This document shows, in pieces, positions 48,852 to 58,098 of a stretch of 64,000 bases of DNA. How positions within the stretch are numbered: position 1 is the stretch's first letter; the number at the start of each line of letters is the position of its first letter. The DNA is taken from contig NZ_CP147846.1 of assembly GCF_037327425.1 (NCBI RefSeq), positions 5,642,001-5,706,000 on the forward strand, in the 5' to 3' direction. Position numbers and translations under genes: made by a program. The DNA is from Rhodococcus sovatensis. Its GTDB lineage: Bacteria > Actinomycetota > Actinomycetes > Mycobacteriales > Mycobacteriaceae. The notes beneath the pieces are model-generated. The model made no database searches. It was not told the DNA's origin and saw only the letters and a list, made by a program, of their open reading frames with translations.

Positions 48852-49918
48852 GACGACATGACAAGCACGCCGCGGTCGAGGAGACCATTCTTTGCGTCGT
48901 CGACCAACATATCGAAGGTATCGAGATTGTATGTCTTGGTAATCAATTCGTCCAAGAGTAGGCGGCCCGATCGGTACAGGTCGATGAATCGCGGTATGTC
49001 GGCTGCGGGCCGGGAAGAACCGTATCGGCAACCGAGAACCGAGCGGTCCATGTAGAACGTGCTTGCGGGCACGGAGAATTTCGTCTCTCGTGATGCCACG
49101 CCGAGGAGGATCAGCTGACCACCCCAGTCGAGCATGTCCATCGCCTGGGACGTGATCTTCTCTCCACCAACACAATCGAATACGTGATTGGCTCCGCCTC
49201 CGGTCAATTCGCGAAGAGCCGCAACCGTGTCGACCTGGGTAGGGTTGATGAAGTCCGTAGCTCCGAATCGGGTGGCTTGCGCTTCCTTCGTCGGATTGGT
49301 GTCGATCGCGACAATTCTGGTGGCCCCCGCAATCCTAGCCGCCTGGATGACGTTGAGGCCGATTCCGCCCGACCCGATAACCGCCACAGTGTCGCCGACC
49401 TGAATGCGGGCTCGGTTGAGGACTGCGCCGGCACCGGTGAGAACGCAGCAGCCGATCAGGCACGCGGAGGCCAGCGAGATGTCCTTCGGAATCGACACTG
49501 CCTGAACGGCTTTCACCAGTGCGTACTCGCTGAACGTCGACAGCGCGGCGAAGTTGTGGATCGCACCTCCGTCCATGCTGTACGGCGCCTGGGGAGCTCC
49601 GTACGATTCACGGCACATGGTGGGTCGGCCGGAAACGCATGCGGCGCAATGTCCGCACGTTGCCAGCGTCGAGAGCACAACGTGATCACCGACCGCGGGC
49701 GCAGTGACGCCTGGGCCGACCGCCTCGACGACGCCTGCCCCTTCGTGTCCCAGGATCACCGGCACCGGGAACGGGATCTTGCCGTTCATCACGCTGAGGT
49801 CGCTCTGGCACAGCCCACTGGCAACGATACGGACGAGCACCTCACCCGAGCCCGGCTCTCGGACGACCACGTTGTCGGAGAGCTTGCTTGCGGTGCCATC
49901 GAACACTATTGCTCTCAA
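48848..49918 (-). CDS. Zinc-dependent (medium-chain) alcohol dehydrogenase
   Basis: 356 aa from a TTG at 49916-49918 (then RAIVFDGTASKLSDNVVVRE), with GAGG about 10 bases upstream; no ATG or GTG suits. Catalytic zinc: Cys in VASGLCQSDLSV and GHEGAGVVEAVG. Structural zinc: CGHCAACVSGRPTMC. Rossmann motif: VAVIGSGGIGLNVIQAARIA with IVAIDTN (Asp, hence NAD). The STFYMDRSVLGCRYGSSRPA segment is typical of the class III/NDMA-linked ADH branch in actinomycetes. It oxidises an alcohol to ketone or aldehyde. First gene of the leftward operon, divergent from the Rieske operon across 480 bp. Confidence 0.87.
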   Translation of the reverse strand: MRAIVFDGTASKLSDNVVVREPGSGEVLVRIVASGLCQSDLSVMNGKIPFPVPVILGHEGAGVVEAVGPGVTAPAVGDHVVLSTLATCGHCAACVSGRPTMCRESYGAPQAPYSMDGGAIHNFAALSTFSEYALVKAVQAVSIPKDISLASACLIGCCVLTGAGAVLNRARIQVGDTVAVIGSGGIGLNVIQAARIAGATRIVAIDTNPTKEAQATRFGATDFINPTQVDTVAALRELTGGGANHVFDCVGGEKITSQAMDMLDWGGQLILLGVASRETKFSVPASTFYMDRSVLGCRYGSSRPAADIPRFIDLYRSGRLLLDELITKTYNLDTFDMLVDDAKNGLLDRGVLVMSS

Positions 49919-50200
49919 CTTCTGAACCTCACTGTCGTGCGGACTGCACTGAATGGGAAAGGGGGTTCGCGAGTGATCCGTCGGATCTGCCTCGCGCTTC
50001 AATTGATTCGATCGCCACGATTCGATAGCCGGATTCAGCGGCGAATTGCTCGCTCGCGCACCGGTTTCAGAGAGTGTAAACCGGCAGCATCTGCTCGTCA
50101 ACCCATGTTTGGACACGTCGTGCTGAATCGAGTATAGGCAGAGAACACCCGGTCCAACCCGGTTTCGGCAGGCCCGTTCCGTACATGTCCGCAGCGCCCG

Positions 50201-50241
50201 TTGACGCAGGCGTGGCCAGTGGCTACAGTGACAGAGGTCAC
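50201..50241 (+). promoter_or_regulatory. Sigma-70-type promoter with operator-like inverted repeat for the Rieske operon
   Basis: -35 TTGACG (50201-50206), a 17-base spacer, -10 TACAGT (50224-50229), and the perfect inverted repeat GTGAC-AGAG-GTCAC at 50228-50241 over the expected start point. The Rieske gene begins ~160 nt further on. The sequence is shared (36 of 42) with the promoter facing the cyclase at 40286-40326. The rest of the 49919-50399 gap holds no supported gene; frames there are short and Arg-rich. Confidence 0.72.
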
Positions 50242-50399
50242 GGGAGAATGCAGGCATTGGGGGCGTTGGGCTCCCTGTCACGCGGTCGCCCTCGACTCGG
50301 TGCTGGGTGACAAAAGTATGCTCTGTTGCCTCAGAGCTGTTGTCGGACAGCTAATTTGTGCGCAGCTGCGTCAGGCGGTTGTTGCGATCGGAGGATGAA

Positions 50400-51443
50400 G
50401 TGGCGTCAATGTCGTTATCGATGAAACCTACTGGATGGTTTCAAATTGGCTGGTCGGCCGATCTCGAGGTCGGCGCGGTCACACCCCTGAGGTACTTCGG
50501 CCAGGATCTGGTGGCTTATCGCGCCGCGTCCGGCCGCCTGGTCGTCCTCAGCGCCTACTGCGAACACCTCGGTGCCAACATGGCCTACGGGGGAGCGGTC
50601 CAGGGTGAGGACATCGAGTGCCCGTTCCATAACTGGCGATGGAGCCCCGAGGGTCGCAATACCTGTATCCCGTACCAGAAGGCGACGAACCGAATCCGCA
50701 AGGTAGGCACCTGGCCTGCCGCCGAGCGCGACGGCGTCATGTACATCTGGCACGACGAAGAGGGCGGCCCACCTCAGTACGAGATCCCCAGTGTATTCGA
50801 GCTTTTCGAAGCCTCGGGTCCGCAGGGCGGGTATCACGGGCTCATCCCGGGAGGCACCTACGAAACGGCCGAAATTCGGATCCATCCGCAGTACGTGATC
50901 GAGAACGGTGTGGACTTCGCGCACTTCAAGTACGTCCATCGGACGGACGAGATCCCTACAGTTACCAAATCCGAGTTCGACGACCATGCGTATCGAACCG
51001 AGTTGGCGCTGACCTTCAAACGACGCAGTGGGGACGCGTCGGAGATAGTGCAGGGCGGCACCCTAGGTTCCATTCTAGGCCTGGGACTGGCCTATTCGTA
51101 TTCGTGGGGCATCGGCGGAATCTGCAGTCTGACCGCTGTGACGCCGGTCGACGACGAGAAGTCGATTCTGCGGTTCTCGGCCTGGGCGAGTATCGAAGAC
51201 GATGACGACGCGATGCTGGCCAAGCGGCTGCGTAGTGCAATCTCGCAGGTTCGGGCAGACATTGCCATCTGGGAGCATCAGCGCTACACCGAACCCCCGG
51301 GCTTGGCCACTGCAGAGGCCGCGGGGTTCCGGGAGGTTCGACAGTGGTCCCGACGCTTCTACCCAGAGGGCCACAAGGGTAGAAGTTGGGAAGATCAGCA
51401 GGCCGGCACCGATGCACTGGAGAAAGCGGAGTTGTCGAAGTGA
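50400..51443 (+). CDS. Rieske non-heme iron oxygenase, KshA-like
   Basis: 347 aa from the GTG at 50400, chosen because GGAGG lies at 50390-50394; an ATG at 50409 is too far from it. The Rieske cluster ligands are Cys54, His56 (SAYCEHLGAN), Cys74 and His77 (IECPFHNWRW). The mononuclear iron site is Asp172, His175 and His180 (NGVDFAHFKYVHRTDEIP). Size and layout fit the KshA group (3-ketosteroid 9-alpha-hydroxylase oxygenase) rather than aromatic-ring dioxygenases. It hydroxylates an alicyclic or steroid-like CH bond using electrons from a ferredoxin reductase, probably the one at 58099. First gene of a long rightward operon; the stop overlaps the next start. Confidence 0.88.
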   Translation: MASMSLSMKPTGWFQIGWSADLEVGAVTPLRYFGQDLVAYRAASGRLVVLSAYCEHLGANMAYGGAVQGEDIECPFHNWRWSPEGRNTCIPYQKATNRIRKVGTWPAAERDGVMYIWHDEEGGPPQYEIPSVFELFEASGPQGGYHGLIPGGTYETAEIRIHPQYVIENGVDFAHFKYVHRTDEIPTVTKSEFDDHAYRTELALTFKRRSGDASEIVQGGTLGSILGLGLAYSYSWGIGGICSLTAVTPVDDEKSILRFSAWASIEDDDDAMLAKRLRSAISQVRADIAIWEHQRYTEPPGLATAEAAGFREVRQWSRRFYPEGHKGRSWEDQQAGTDALEKAELSK

Positions 51444-52597
51444 GAACGCCATTGTCGAAAGAGAAGGAAGCGTGGCGCACCGAGATTCGTGAGTTTCTCG
51501 CTGCCGAACTGCCGCGCCGAGACGCTTTCAATCCCGAGTTCGACGATGCGTCCGAGCAGTGGGAAAAAGCAATCGAATTCAGTCGGAAGGTATCCGCCAA
51601 GGGCTGGATCGGCCTGACGTGGCCCACCCAGTACGGCGGCGGTGGTCGTGAGCCGATCGACAATCAGATTCTGCTGGAGGAGTTCGCAGCAGCGGATGCG
51701 CCGATGATCAATTCGGTGGGTATCTTCCTGGCCGCCGGAACAATCCTGGTCGGCGGAACCGAGGAGCAGAAAGCAGAACTGCTGCCTGCCATTTCGGGAA
51801 TGCACACCCTGTGGGCGGAGGGTCTGACCGAACCCGAGGCAGGATCGGATCTCGGTTCGTTGCAGACGAGGGCCGTACGTGACGGGGCGGACTGGGTCAT
51901 CACCGGCCAGAAGGCGTACACATCGTGGGGACCGATGTCCGACGTTCTGTACGTTGCCGCTCGGACGTCGCCCGAGGAGTCGACACGCGACGCAGTCAGC
52001 ATCTTCGTGGTCGACCTGAAAAGCGCTGGGGTGACTCTTCATCCGATGCGGAACTACGGCGGTGGCGTTCAATCCAGCACCTATCTGGACAAGGTGCGGG
52101 TGCCGGCGAAGGCGCTGATCGGTGACGAGGGCAAGGGCTGGCAGTACATCATGCAGGCCTTCTACGCCTCGGGCACCGTCGAACCGATCTACGCCATGCA
52201 GGAGGCACGCTTGCGTGACCTGCTCGCGCACTGCCGAACGCAAGCCGGGGCACTCGATGATTCCCACGTGCGGGCAGACATAGCGCGATTGGCCGCGATG
52301 ATTCAATCGCAGCGCCTCCTCGCCTACGAGATCCTCGGAAACAACGATGCCGGCCGACGTCAGCCCTACGGTGGAGCCGTACAGCAGGTCGTTGCGAAGG
52401 AGTTCGAGCCGCTGTTCGCGCAGGTCTACGACCGGGTTCTCGGGCCGACGAGCCAGTTGACGGCCGAGTCGGCATTCGCTCCCCTCAACGGAAAGCCGGA
52501 GGCTTGGTACCGGCAGTCCTTTGCCAATCATGCCGGTGGAACGGCCCAACTCAAGCGGATGGTGCTCGCAACGCGAGGCCTCGGCCTGCCCAGATAA
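51440..52597 (+). CDS. Acyl-CoA dehydrogenase (long subunit)
   Basis: 385 aa from the GTG at 51440, overlapping the Rieske stop (GTGA). ACAD signatures: GLTWPTQYGGGGREPIDNQI, LWAEGLTEPEAGSDLGSLQT, WVITGQKAYTSWGPMSD and a C-terminal AGGTAQLKRMVLATRGLGLP, a variant of the usual GGTxEIQRN flavin-contact motif. Paired with the shorter ACAD downstream, it probably forms an alpha2beta2 enzyme like the FadE26-27, FadE28-29 and ChsE pairs that act on steroid side chains or ring fragments. Substrate unknown. Confidence 0.86.
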   Translation: MRTPLSKEKEAWRTEIREFLAAELPRRDAFNPEFDDASEQWEKAIEFSRKVSAKGWIGLTWPTQYGGGGREPIDNQILLEEFAAADAPMINSVGIFLAAGTILVGGTEEQKAELLPAISGMHTLWAEGLTEPEAGSDLGSLQTRAVRDGADWVITGQKAYTSWGPMSDVLYVAARTSPEESTRDAVSIFVVDLKSAGVTLHPMRNYGGGVQSSTYLDKVRVPAKALIGDEGKGWQYIMQAFYASGTVEPIYAMQEARLRDLLAHCRTQAGALDDSHVRADIARLAAMIQSQRLLAYEILGNNDAGRRQPYGGAVQQVVAKEFEPLFAQVYDRVLGPTSQLTAESAFAPLNGKPEAWYRQSFANHAGGTAQLKRMVLATRGLGLPR

Positions 52598-52608
52598 GGA
52601 ATCGGACT

Positions 52609-53694
52609 GTGAATTTGAATTGGGGTGAGGACCATTCGGTCCTCGTCGAGGTAGCAAAGTCGGTTTTCCCAAAATATTCGCCCCTGGTCGATCGCGCCAA
52701 CTCCGTGTCGTACGCCGATCAGCTCGCACAGTTTCGAGACCTCGACTGGCTACAGCTGGGAGACGCGACCGGATTGTCCTCCGAGTGTGCCGCACTCGGT
52801 TCCATCGCAGGCATCTTCGTGGAGATGGGGTACGCGCTTGTCGACACTCCGCTCCTCGACCTCACCATTGCCCGTGACGTGGCGATGGTGCTCGCCACGG
52901 ATGCGTCGACGAAGCTGGCCGAGAGCATCGGTTCGGGTGCCGCGTCGGTCATTCCGGTCCTGGGCCGTGAAGACTGGGGATCGCAGCTCAACCTCGAGAA
53001 TGGAATTCTCCGCGGAACGGCGCTGGCCGTCGCGTACGCCGAGAACGCCGACTCGTTCTTGGTCGAAGCAGTCGAGGGCTCGGAGACGGTCGTGGCGATC
53101 GTCGACGCAGGATCGGGCTCAACGGTAGCGGCGATGCCCAACATCGGGCGATATCCGCTCTTCGCGGTGACCTTCGAAGATGCCCCGGTGACAGCGGATT
53201 CGATTCTGGCGCGAGGCGCGTCGGCCGATGCGGCACTCGAGGTCGCCACGCAACGTGCTGCGGTGCTCAGGGCGGCGCAGGTCCACGGGGCAGGTAAGCG
53301 GCTGCTCGACATCACGGTTCGGTATGCGCAGGAGCGCAATCAGTTCGGTGGACCGATCGGGCGATTCCAAGCCGTGCAGTATCTGTGCACTGACATGACG
53401 ATCAACGTACATCTGACCTCGGCCTACGTGCGAGCAGCCGCAAACGCCATCGACAACAGGGCTCCGTCACAACCCCACCTGGCCCTGATGTGCAAGCAGG
53501 CAGCCGAGACGGCACGGGAGATGGTCCACTCGGCCCACGAGGTGCATGCAGGCATGGGATACATGGTCGAATCCAACGTTCACCTGTTCACCAATGCGGC
53601 CAAACGCTGGCAGTACGACTTCGGAACGGACGCTACCAACGACGCGCTGGTCACGTCCGCAGTCGAGCACATCTACGCGGGGGCCGGATTGTGA
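52609..53694 (+). CDS. Acyl-CoA dehydrogenase (partner subunit)
   Basis: 361 aa from the GTG at 52609. The N-terminal half is poorly conserved (WLQLGDATGLSSECAALGSI then AGIFVEMGYALVDTPLLD), while the C-terminal half is clear ACAD: RYAQERNQFGGPIGRFQAVQ with the flavin Arg, EVHAGMGYMVESNVHLF, then KRWQYDFGTDA. This asymmetry is typical of the second subunit of heteromeric bacterial ACADs. It is 11 bp after the long subunit and overlaps the crotonase (GTGA). Flavin-site residues are split between the two chains in that family. Confidence 0.83.
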   Translation: MNLNWGEDHSVLVEVAKSVFPKYSPLVDRANSVSYADQLAQFRDLDWLQLGDATGLSSECAALGSIAGIFVEMGYALVDTPLLDLTIARDVAMVLATDASTKLAESIGSGAASVIPVLGREDWGSQLNLENGILRGTALAVAYAENADSFLVEAVEGSETVVAIVDAGSGSTVAAMPNIGRYPLFAVTFEDAPVTADSILARGASADAALEVATQRAAVLRAAQVHGAGKRLLDITVRYAQERNQFGGPIGRFQAVQYLCTDMTINVHLTSAYVRAAANAIDNRAPSQPHLALMCKQAAETAREMVHSAHEVHAGMGYMVESNVHLFTNAAKRWQYDFGTDATNDALVTSAVEHIYAGAGL

Positions 53695-54503
53695 GCACAG
53701 TCGACTACACGGTCAACGATGCAGTGGCGATCATCAGCCTGAATCGACCGGAAAAGCACAATGCCCAGGACGAGTCGATGTTGCAGGACTTGGACGCTCG
53801 ATGGCGGGAGGCAGCAGCCGACGATGCGGTCAAAGTGATCGTCTTGCGCGCAAACGGCGACAACTTCTCGGCCGGCCATGATCTGAAGTCCGAGGCCTCG
53901 GGCTATCGCAGGCCCGGCAAAAGCATTCTGGAAAGTGCGTACGCCTGGGAGGCCGAGCACTACCTCGGATACTCCAGGAGGTGGCGCGATATCCCCAAAC
54001 CCTCCATTGCTGCCGTCAAAGGTGCATGCATCGCTGGGGCACTCAACGTGATCTGGCCGTGCGATCTGATCGTGGCAGCCGACAACACATACTTCAGTGA
54101 TCCGGTGGCCCAATTCGGCATCAGTGGCGTCGAATATCACGCGCACACATGGGAACTCGGCCATCGTCGGGCGAAGGAGATGCTCTTCACCGGCCGCAGC
54201 TTCTCGGCGGACGAGGCCCTGCAGGCCGGGATGGTCAACCGGGTGGTGCCGCTGAGCGAACTCGATTCACAGGCAATGGACTTGGCGCGGGAGATCTCGG
54301 CGATGGACTCCTGGGCGTTGGCCCAGTCCAAGCGCGCGGTCAATCAGGCTCTCGACATCATGGGCCAACAGACGGCGCTGCAGTCGGCTTTCGACATGCA
54401 CTGGTTGGGGCACGCCAACGCGTTGCTCACCACCGGGTATCCGCTCCTGACGGCGCAACCGCTGAAGTCGTCGAACGGCACGAAGGGCGACCATGACAAT
54501 TGA
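53691..54503 (+). CDS. Crotonase superfamily protein lacking both usual catalytic glutamates
   Basis: 270 aa from the GTG at 53691. The crotonase fold is clear: IISLNRPEKHNAQDESMLQD, NFSAGHDL (oxyanion hole), KPSIAAVKGACIAGALNVIW. In place of GGGCEL it has AGALNV, and in place of QPEI it has SDPVAQFG, so the Glu144 and Glu164 positions are Asn and Val. It parallels the crotonase at 25275: both have GHD, an R-RWR-IPKP run, GACIAG and ALDIMGQQ/TEDIMGMR. The two are close paralogues within 28 kb. Likely an unusual hydratase, hydrolase or lyase; true substrate unknown. It overlaps the ligase start by 11 bp. Confidence 0.83.
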   Translation: MSTVDYTVNDAVAIISLNRPEKHNAQDESMLQDLDARWREAAADDAVKVIVLRANGDNFSAGHDLKSEASGYRRPGKSILESAYAWEAEHYLGYSRRWRDIPKPSIAAVKGACIAGALNVIWPCDLIVAADNTYFSDPVAQFGISGVEYHAHTWELGHRRAKEMLFTGRSFSADEALQAGMVNRVVPLSELDSQAMDLAREISAMDSWALAQSKRAVNQALDIMGQQTALQSAFDMHWLGHANALLTTGYPLLTAQPLKSSNGTKGDHDN

Positions 54504-56088
54504 TTCGGCCGTAGGCACAGGGACCGTAACCACAGGAACACTGTGGGATCTTCTGAGCGACCGTGCCCGAACCTCGCGCGAGCGTACGATGCTCATCGAC
54601 GAGCACGGTCGGCGTGAGACGTTTGGTTCCGTTGTCGACGCCGTCGAACGAGTTGCTGCTGGGCTACTGGCGCAGGGAATCTCGGCGGGGTCGACAGTGA
54701 GCTGGCAACTTCCGACGCGGATCGACACGGTCGTTCTCAGCATGGCACTCGCACGATTGGGTGCCGTACAGAACCCCATCATCCCGATCTACCGCGGCCG
54801 CGAGGTCGGGGCCATGGTCGATCAGTGCGCGTCGGAGTGGTTGATCACGCTCGAGCGCTTTCGGGGATTCGACCACCGCGCGATGGCGGAGGAGGTTCGC
54901 GAGAATGCTCGGGGTCCGCTCGAGCTCATGGTCATCACCGATGGTCTGCCCGACGGCGACCCCGCGACCTTGCCCGCGCCGCCGACGGACGGGGATGCCG
55001 CGCGCTGGATCTACACGACCTCGGGCACCACATCCGCTCCGAAAGGTGTGTGTCACAGCGATGGCACGCTGATGGCAGGTGGTCTGGGATTGGCGGATGC
55101 ACTCGGTGCTACAGCCGAGGACGTCTCGACGATTCTGTTTCCCTATGCCCATATCGGCGGCCCCGACATGATGGTCGCGGGTCTGGTGACCGGGATGGCG
55201 CTGGTGATCATGGAGGTCTTTGAACCGGTTGCTGCGGTGGAACTGATGCGCGGCAACAGCGTCACCGTGACCGGTGGGTCGACTCCTCACTACTCACTCC
55301 TGCTGGCCGAGCAGCGAAAGCAGCCCGGTACGGCTCTGATCCCGACACTGCGTGCGCTGGCCGGGGGCGGAGCGCCGATGCCCGAGTCACTGTTCCGAGA
55401 CGTGCTGCACGAGATGGGAATTCCGGTTCTGCACGCGTACGGAATGACGGAGTGCCCGATGATCACTGCGGCCAGACCGGCCGACGCCACCGAGCTACTG
55501 GCGACGACATCAGGGCGTCCGGTGCTCGGTTGCGAGGTGCAGATACGGTCCGAGGACGACGAGGTGTTACCCGTCGGAGTCGCAGGACGGGTGTGGCTGC
55601 GCGGATCGATGCTGTTCAAGCACTATTTGGACGACGGTGACATCGTCAGACCCTTCGACGAGGACGGCTGGTTGTTCACCGGTGACCTCGGTCGGTTGCA
55701 AGTGGATGGGCACCTCGTTCTCGTCGGTCGCGAAAAAGACCTCATCATCCGCAAGGGCGAGTCGATCAGTCCGATCGAGATAGAGGTGGTCTTGTCGCAA
55801 CACCCCGCTATCGCCGACGTCGCGGTGATCGGATTGGCCGATGATGTTCGCGGAGAACGGATCTGCGCCGTCGTTCAACTACACCCTGATGCGTTGCCAC
55901 TCGAACTCTCCGACCTTCGTGAGCATTGCCACGAGTCCGGAATCTCGCCCGCCAAATACCCCGAGCAGATCGAGTTCGTATCCGAGATGCCCAGAACGCC
56001 GACGATGAAGATACGGAAGCAGAATCTACGCGCGTCGTTGGCCGGCAGCAGTGCTGCCGAGAAGCCTCGACCCGCGGCTGTCGTCTGA
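54493..56088 (+). CDS. Acyl-CoA synthetase / AMP-dependent ligase
   Basis: 531 aa. ANL family: WIYTTSGTTSAPKGVCHSDG (P-loop, A3), HAYGMTECPMITAARPADA (A5), GWLFTGDLGRLQVDGHLVLV (A7), GREKDLIIRKGESISPIEIE (A8), and the C-terminal Lys of MPRTPTMKIRKQNLRA (A10). It resembles the FadD17/FadD19-like and cyclohexanecarboxylate-CoA-ligase groups acting on alicyclic or steroid side-chain acids. It would activate the acid made after ring oxidation so that the ACAD pair can act. Start at 54493 overlaps the crotonase stop. Confidence 0.88.
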   Translation: MTIDSAVGTGTVTTGTLWDLLSDRARTSRERTMLIDEHGRRETFGSVVDAVERVAAGLLAQGISAGSTVSWQLPTRIDTVVLSMALARLGAVQNPIIPIYRGREVGAMVDQCASEWLITLERFRGFDHRAMAEEVRENARGPLELMVITDGLPDGDPATLPAPPTDGDAARWIYTTSGTTSAPKGVCHSDGTLMAGGLGLADALGATAEDVSTILFPYAHIGGPDMMVAGLVTGMALVIMEVFEPVAAVELMRGNSVTVTGGSTPHYSLLLAEQRKQPGTALIPTLRALAGGGAPMPESLFRDVLHEMGIPVLHAYGMTECPMITAARPADATELLATTSGRPVLGCEVQIRSEDDEVLPVGVAGRVWLRGSMLFKHYLDDGDIVRPFDEDGWLFTGDLGRLQVDGHLVLVGREKDLIIRKGESISPIEIEVVLSQHPAIADVAVIGLADDVRGERICAVVQLHPDALPLELSDLREHCHESGISPAKYPEQIEFVSEMPRTPTMKIRKQNLRASLAGSSAAEKPRPAAVV

Positions 56089-56175
56089 GTTCGGTTGCAG
56101 TGTGACTTCGAGTCGAACATTACTTTCGGCAAAAGTTCCATGTCGTGTGCTCGCAATACCAGAAGAGGATGAACG

Positions 56176-58074
56176 ATGCCCGATCTTAGTTTTATCGAGC
56201 GAGCAGTCGCATGTGCCGATGTGAATGCTCTGCGGATGGCGCTGTTTCAAGCCACGCGTGATCCTGACATCGCCGCAGTCAAGGCCGTCCGCGCTCGGGG
56301 AGCTGCGTCCGACACCGTGGCGTTCACGCCCGAGGGTGAGGATCTCGTTCGTCGGAAAGCAGTGGAGTTCTTGAACTCCGGGTTCGACAGTGGCGCGCTC
56401 CCGACGCCCACCGAAGCCGAAGTCGCTGAGCTGGCCATGATGGCCGAGGCGCGGGAACTGCAGCCTGAAGAGATGATCATGCGAGTGCACCTTCCCGCAT
56501 TCGCGGAGATGCCATATCGGGCGCGATGGACTGCTGGAGCGGAGGTTCCGAATGGATTCGTAGTCGCCATCGTGGGAGCAGGCTTCGCCGGAATCGCCAT
56601 GGGAGTGCAGCTCGAGCAACTGGGGATTCCCTTCAAGATCTTCGAACGGCGCGCGGAGGTCGGTGGGGTCTGGAGTGCCAACACCTATCCCGATGCACGA
56701 GTGGACACCTTGAGTTCGAGCTACGAGTTCGGATTCGAGAAAAGGTTCCCCTGGACCGAGTATTTCGCGCGTCAATCCGAAGTGCAGGGATACCTCGACC
56801 ATGTGTCGCACAAGTACGGTGTCCACGAGCACGTCGAATTCGGTGCGGCTGTGACATCGGCAAGGTACGACGACGATGCGAAGAAGTGGAAACTGACGGT
56901 GCAGAGGGCGTCCGAGGTCATCGACTTCGAGGCCAACGTCGTCATCACCGCGAGTGGGCTGTTCTCGACTCCGCGCGAGCTGCCGGTCGAGGGTGCGGCC
57001 GATTTCGCCGGTAAGATCGTGCACACCACACAGTGGGACAGCGCGATCGACTACGAGGGCAAGCGAGTTGCCATCATCGGAAACGGGTCGACGGGCGTGC
57101 AGCTCTTGTCGCAGATCGCTGCAACTGCCGAGTCGGTCGTGGTGCACCAGCGCACTCCGCAATGGATCACCCCCCGTCCTCGCTACGGCGATCCGGTGCC
57201 CGAAGAATTGCAGTGGCTGCTGCAGAACATGCCGTTCTACTGGAATTGGAACAAGTACGTCGCAGGTCTGAGCACGATCGATCTGCGAGATCTGTTGGTT
57301 CCCGACGAGAGCTGGATTCAATCCGGTGGTGGAGTGAACGAACGCAACGACGGGTTGCGGGACGCGTTGGTGAAATATGTCGAGATGCAGGTCGACGGTA
57401 GGAAGGACCTGCTCGACGAGCTGATTCCGGACTATCCCCCCATGACTCGTCGTCCGGTGGTCGACAACAATTGGTACGCCTCGCTGCTGCGAGAGAACGT
57501 CGAACTGGTCACCACCCCCATCGAACGGATCACGACCGACGGCGTGCAAACCGCAGACGGTGTGCTTCGTCAGGCCGATCTGATCGTGGCGGCGGTGGGA
57601 TTCGAGACCGAGAAGTACCTGTGGCCGACCGAGTACTACGGCGCTCGTGGGGTGAGCCTGGAGGAGGCGTGGAGCACCGACGGAGCCCAGGCGCACCTGG
57701 GGATGACGGTGCCCGACTTCCCGAACCTGTTCATGCTGTACGGTCCCAATTCGCAGCCGGTTGCCAGCGGTTCGGGATTTCCGGGCTGGCTCGAGATCTG
57801 GTCCAAGTACATCGCCGAGGCGATCGTAGAATTGGTCGAGGGTGGATACTCGTCGATGGCGGTTCGCCGTGAGGCCTTCGAGACGTACAACGCTCTCCTG
57901 CACAAGGAGGCCGGCAACCTCATCTACCTCTCCCAGAACAGTGCTACGTCGAAAAACTACTACCTCAACGAGTGGGGACGCCTTCAGGTCAACGTCCCCT
58001 GGACCGGAGAACAATTCTTCTCGATGTGCGCGCAGTTGAAGTCCTCGGATTTCGACTTCACCGACGCGAAATAG
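56176..58074 (+). CDS. Type I Baeyer-Villiger monooxygenase with long N-terminal extension (HAPMO-like)
   Basis: 632 aa. The FAD motif VVAIVGAGFAGIAMGVQLEQ starts near residue 129, so there is a helical N-terminal extension of about 130 residues; 4-hydroxyacetophenone monooxygenase (640 aa) has a similar one. The BVMO fingerprint is FAGKIVHTTQWD, the NADPH motif VAIIGNGSTGVQLLSQIA, and DLIVAAVGFETEKY follows. The extension (YRARWTAGAEVPNG at its end) may serve in dimerisation. It oxidises a ketone to an ester. It is the second BVMO of the island and lies between the ligase and the reductase in the same operon. Confidence 0.9.
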   Translation: MPDLSFIERAVACADVNALRMALFQATRDPDIAAVKAVRARGAASDTVAFTPEGEDLVRRKAVEFLNSGFDSGALPTPTEAEVAELAMMAEARELQPEEMIMRVHLPAFAEMPYRARWTAGAEVPNGFVVAIVGAGFAGIAMGVQLEQLGIPFKIFERRAEVGGVWSANTYPDARVDTLSSSYEFGFEKRFPWTEYFARQSEVQGYLDHVSHKYGVHEHVEFGAAVTSARYDDDAKKWKLTVQRASEVIDFEANVVITASGLFSTPRELPVEGAADFAGKIVHTTQWDSAIDYEGKRVAIIGNGSTGVQLLSQIAATAESVVVHQRTPQWITPRPRYGDPVPEELQWLLQNMPFYWNWNKYVAGLSTIDLRDLLVPDESWIQSGGGVNERNDGLRDALVKYVEMQVDGRKDLLDELIPDYPPMTRRPVVDNNWYASLLRENVELVTTPIERITTDGVQTADGVLRQADLIVAAVGFETEKYLWPTEYYGARGVSLEEAWSTDGAQAHLGMTVPDFPNLFMLYGPNSQPVASGSGFPGWLEIWSKYIAEAIVELVEGGYSSMAVRREAFETYNALLHKEAGNLIYLSQNSATSKNYYLNEWGRLQVNVPWTGEQFFSMCAQLKSSDFDFTDAK

Positions 58075-58098
58075 CTACCGGAAAGCGCAGGAGCTGGA

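Noticed and set aside
51395..52795. A 466-codon minus-strand frame over the acyl-CoA dehydrogenases
   Set aside because: Shadow; the plus-strand ACAD genes have all family motifs and proper overlaps.
56026..58014. A 662-codon open frame on the minus strand across the second BVMO
   Set aside because: It is the mirror of a clear BVMO with all motifs; the translation is His/Arg/Val-rich without domains, typical of high-GC antisense frames.
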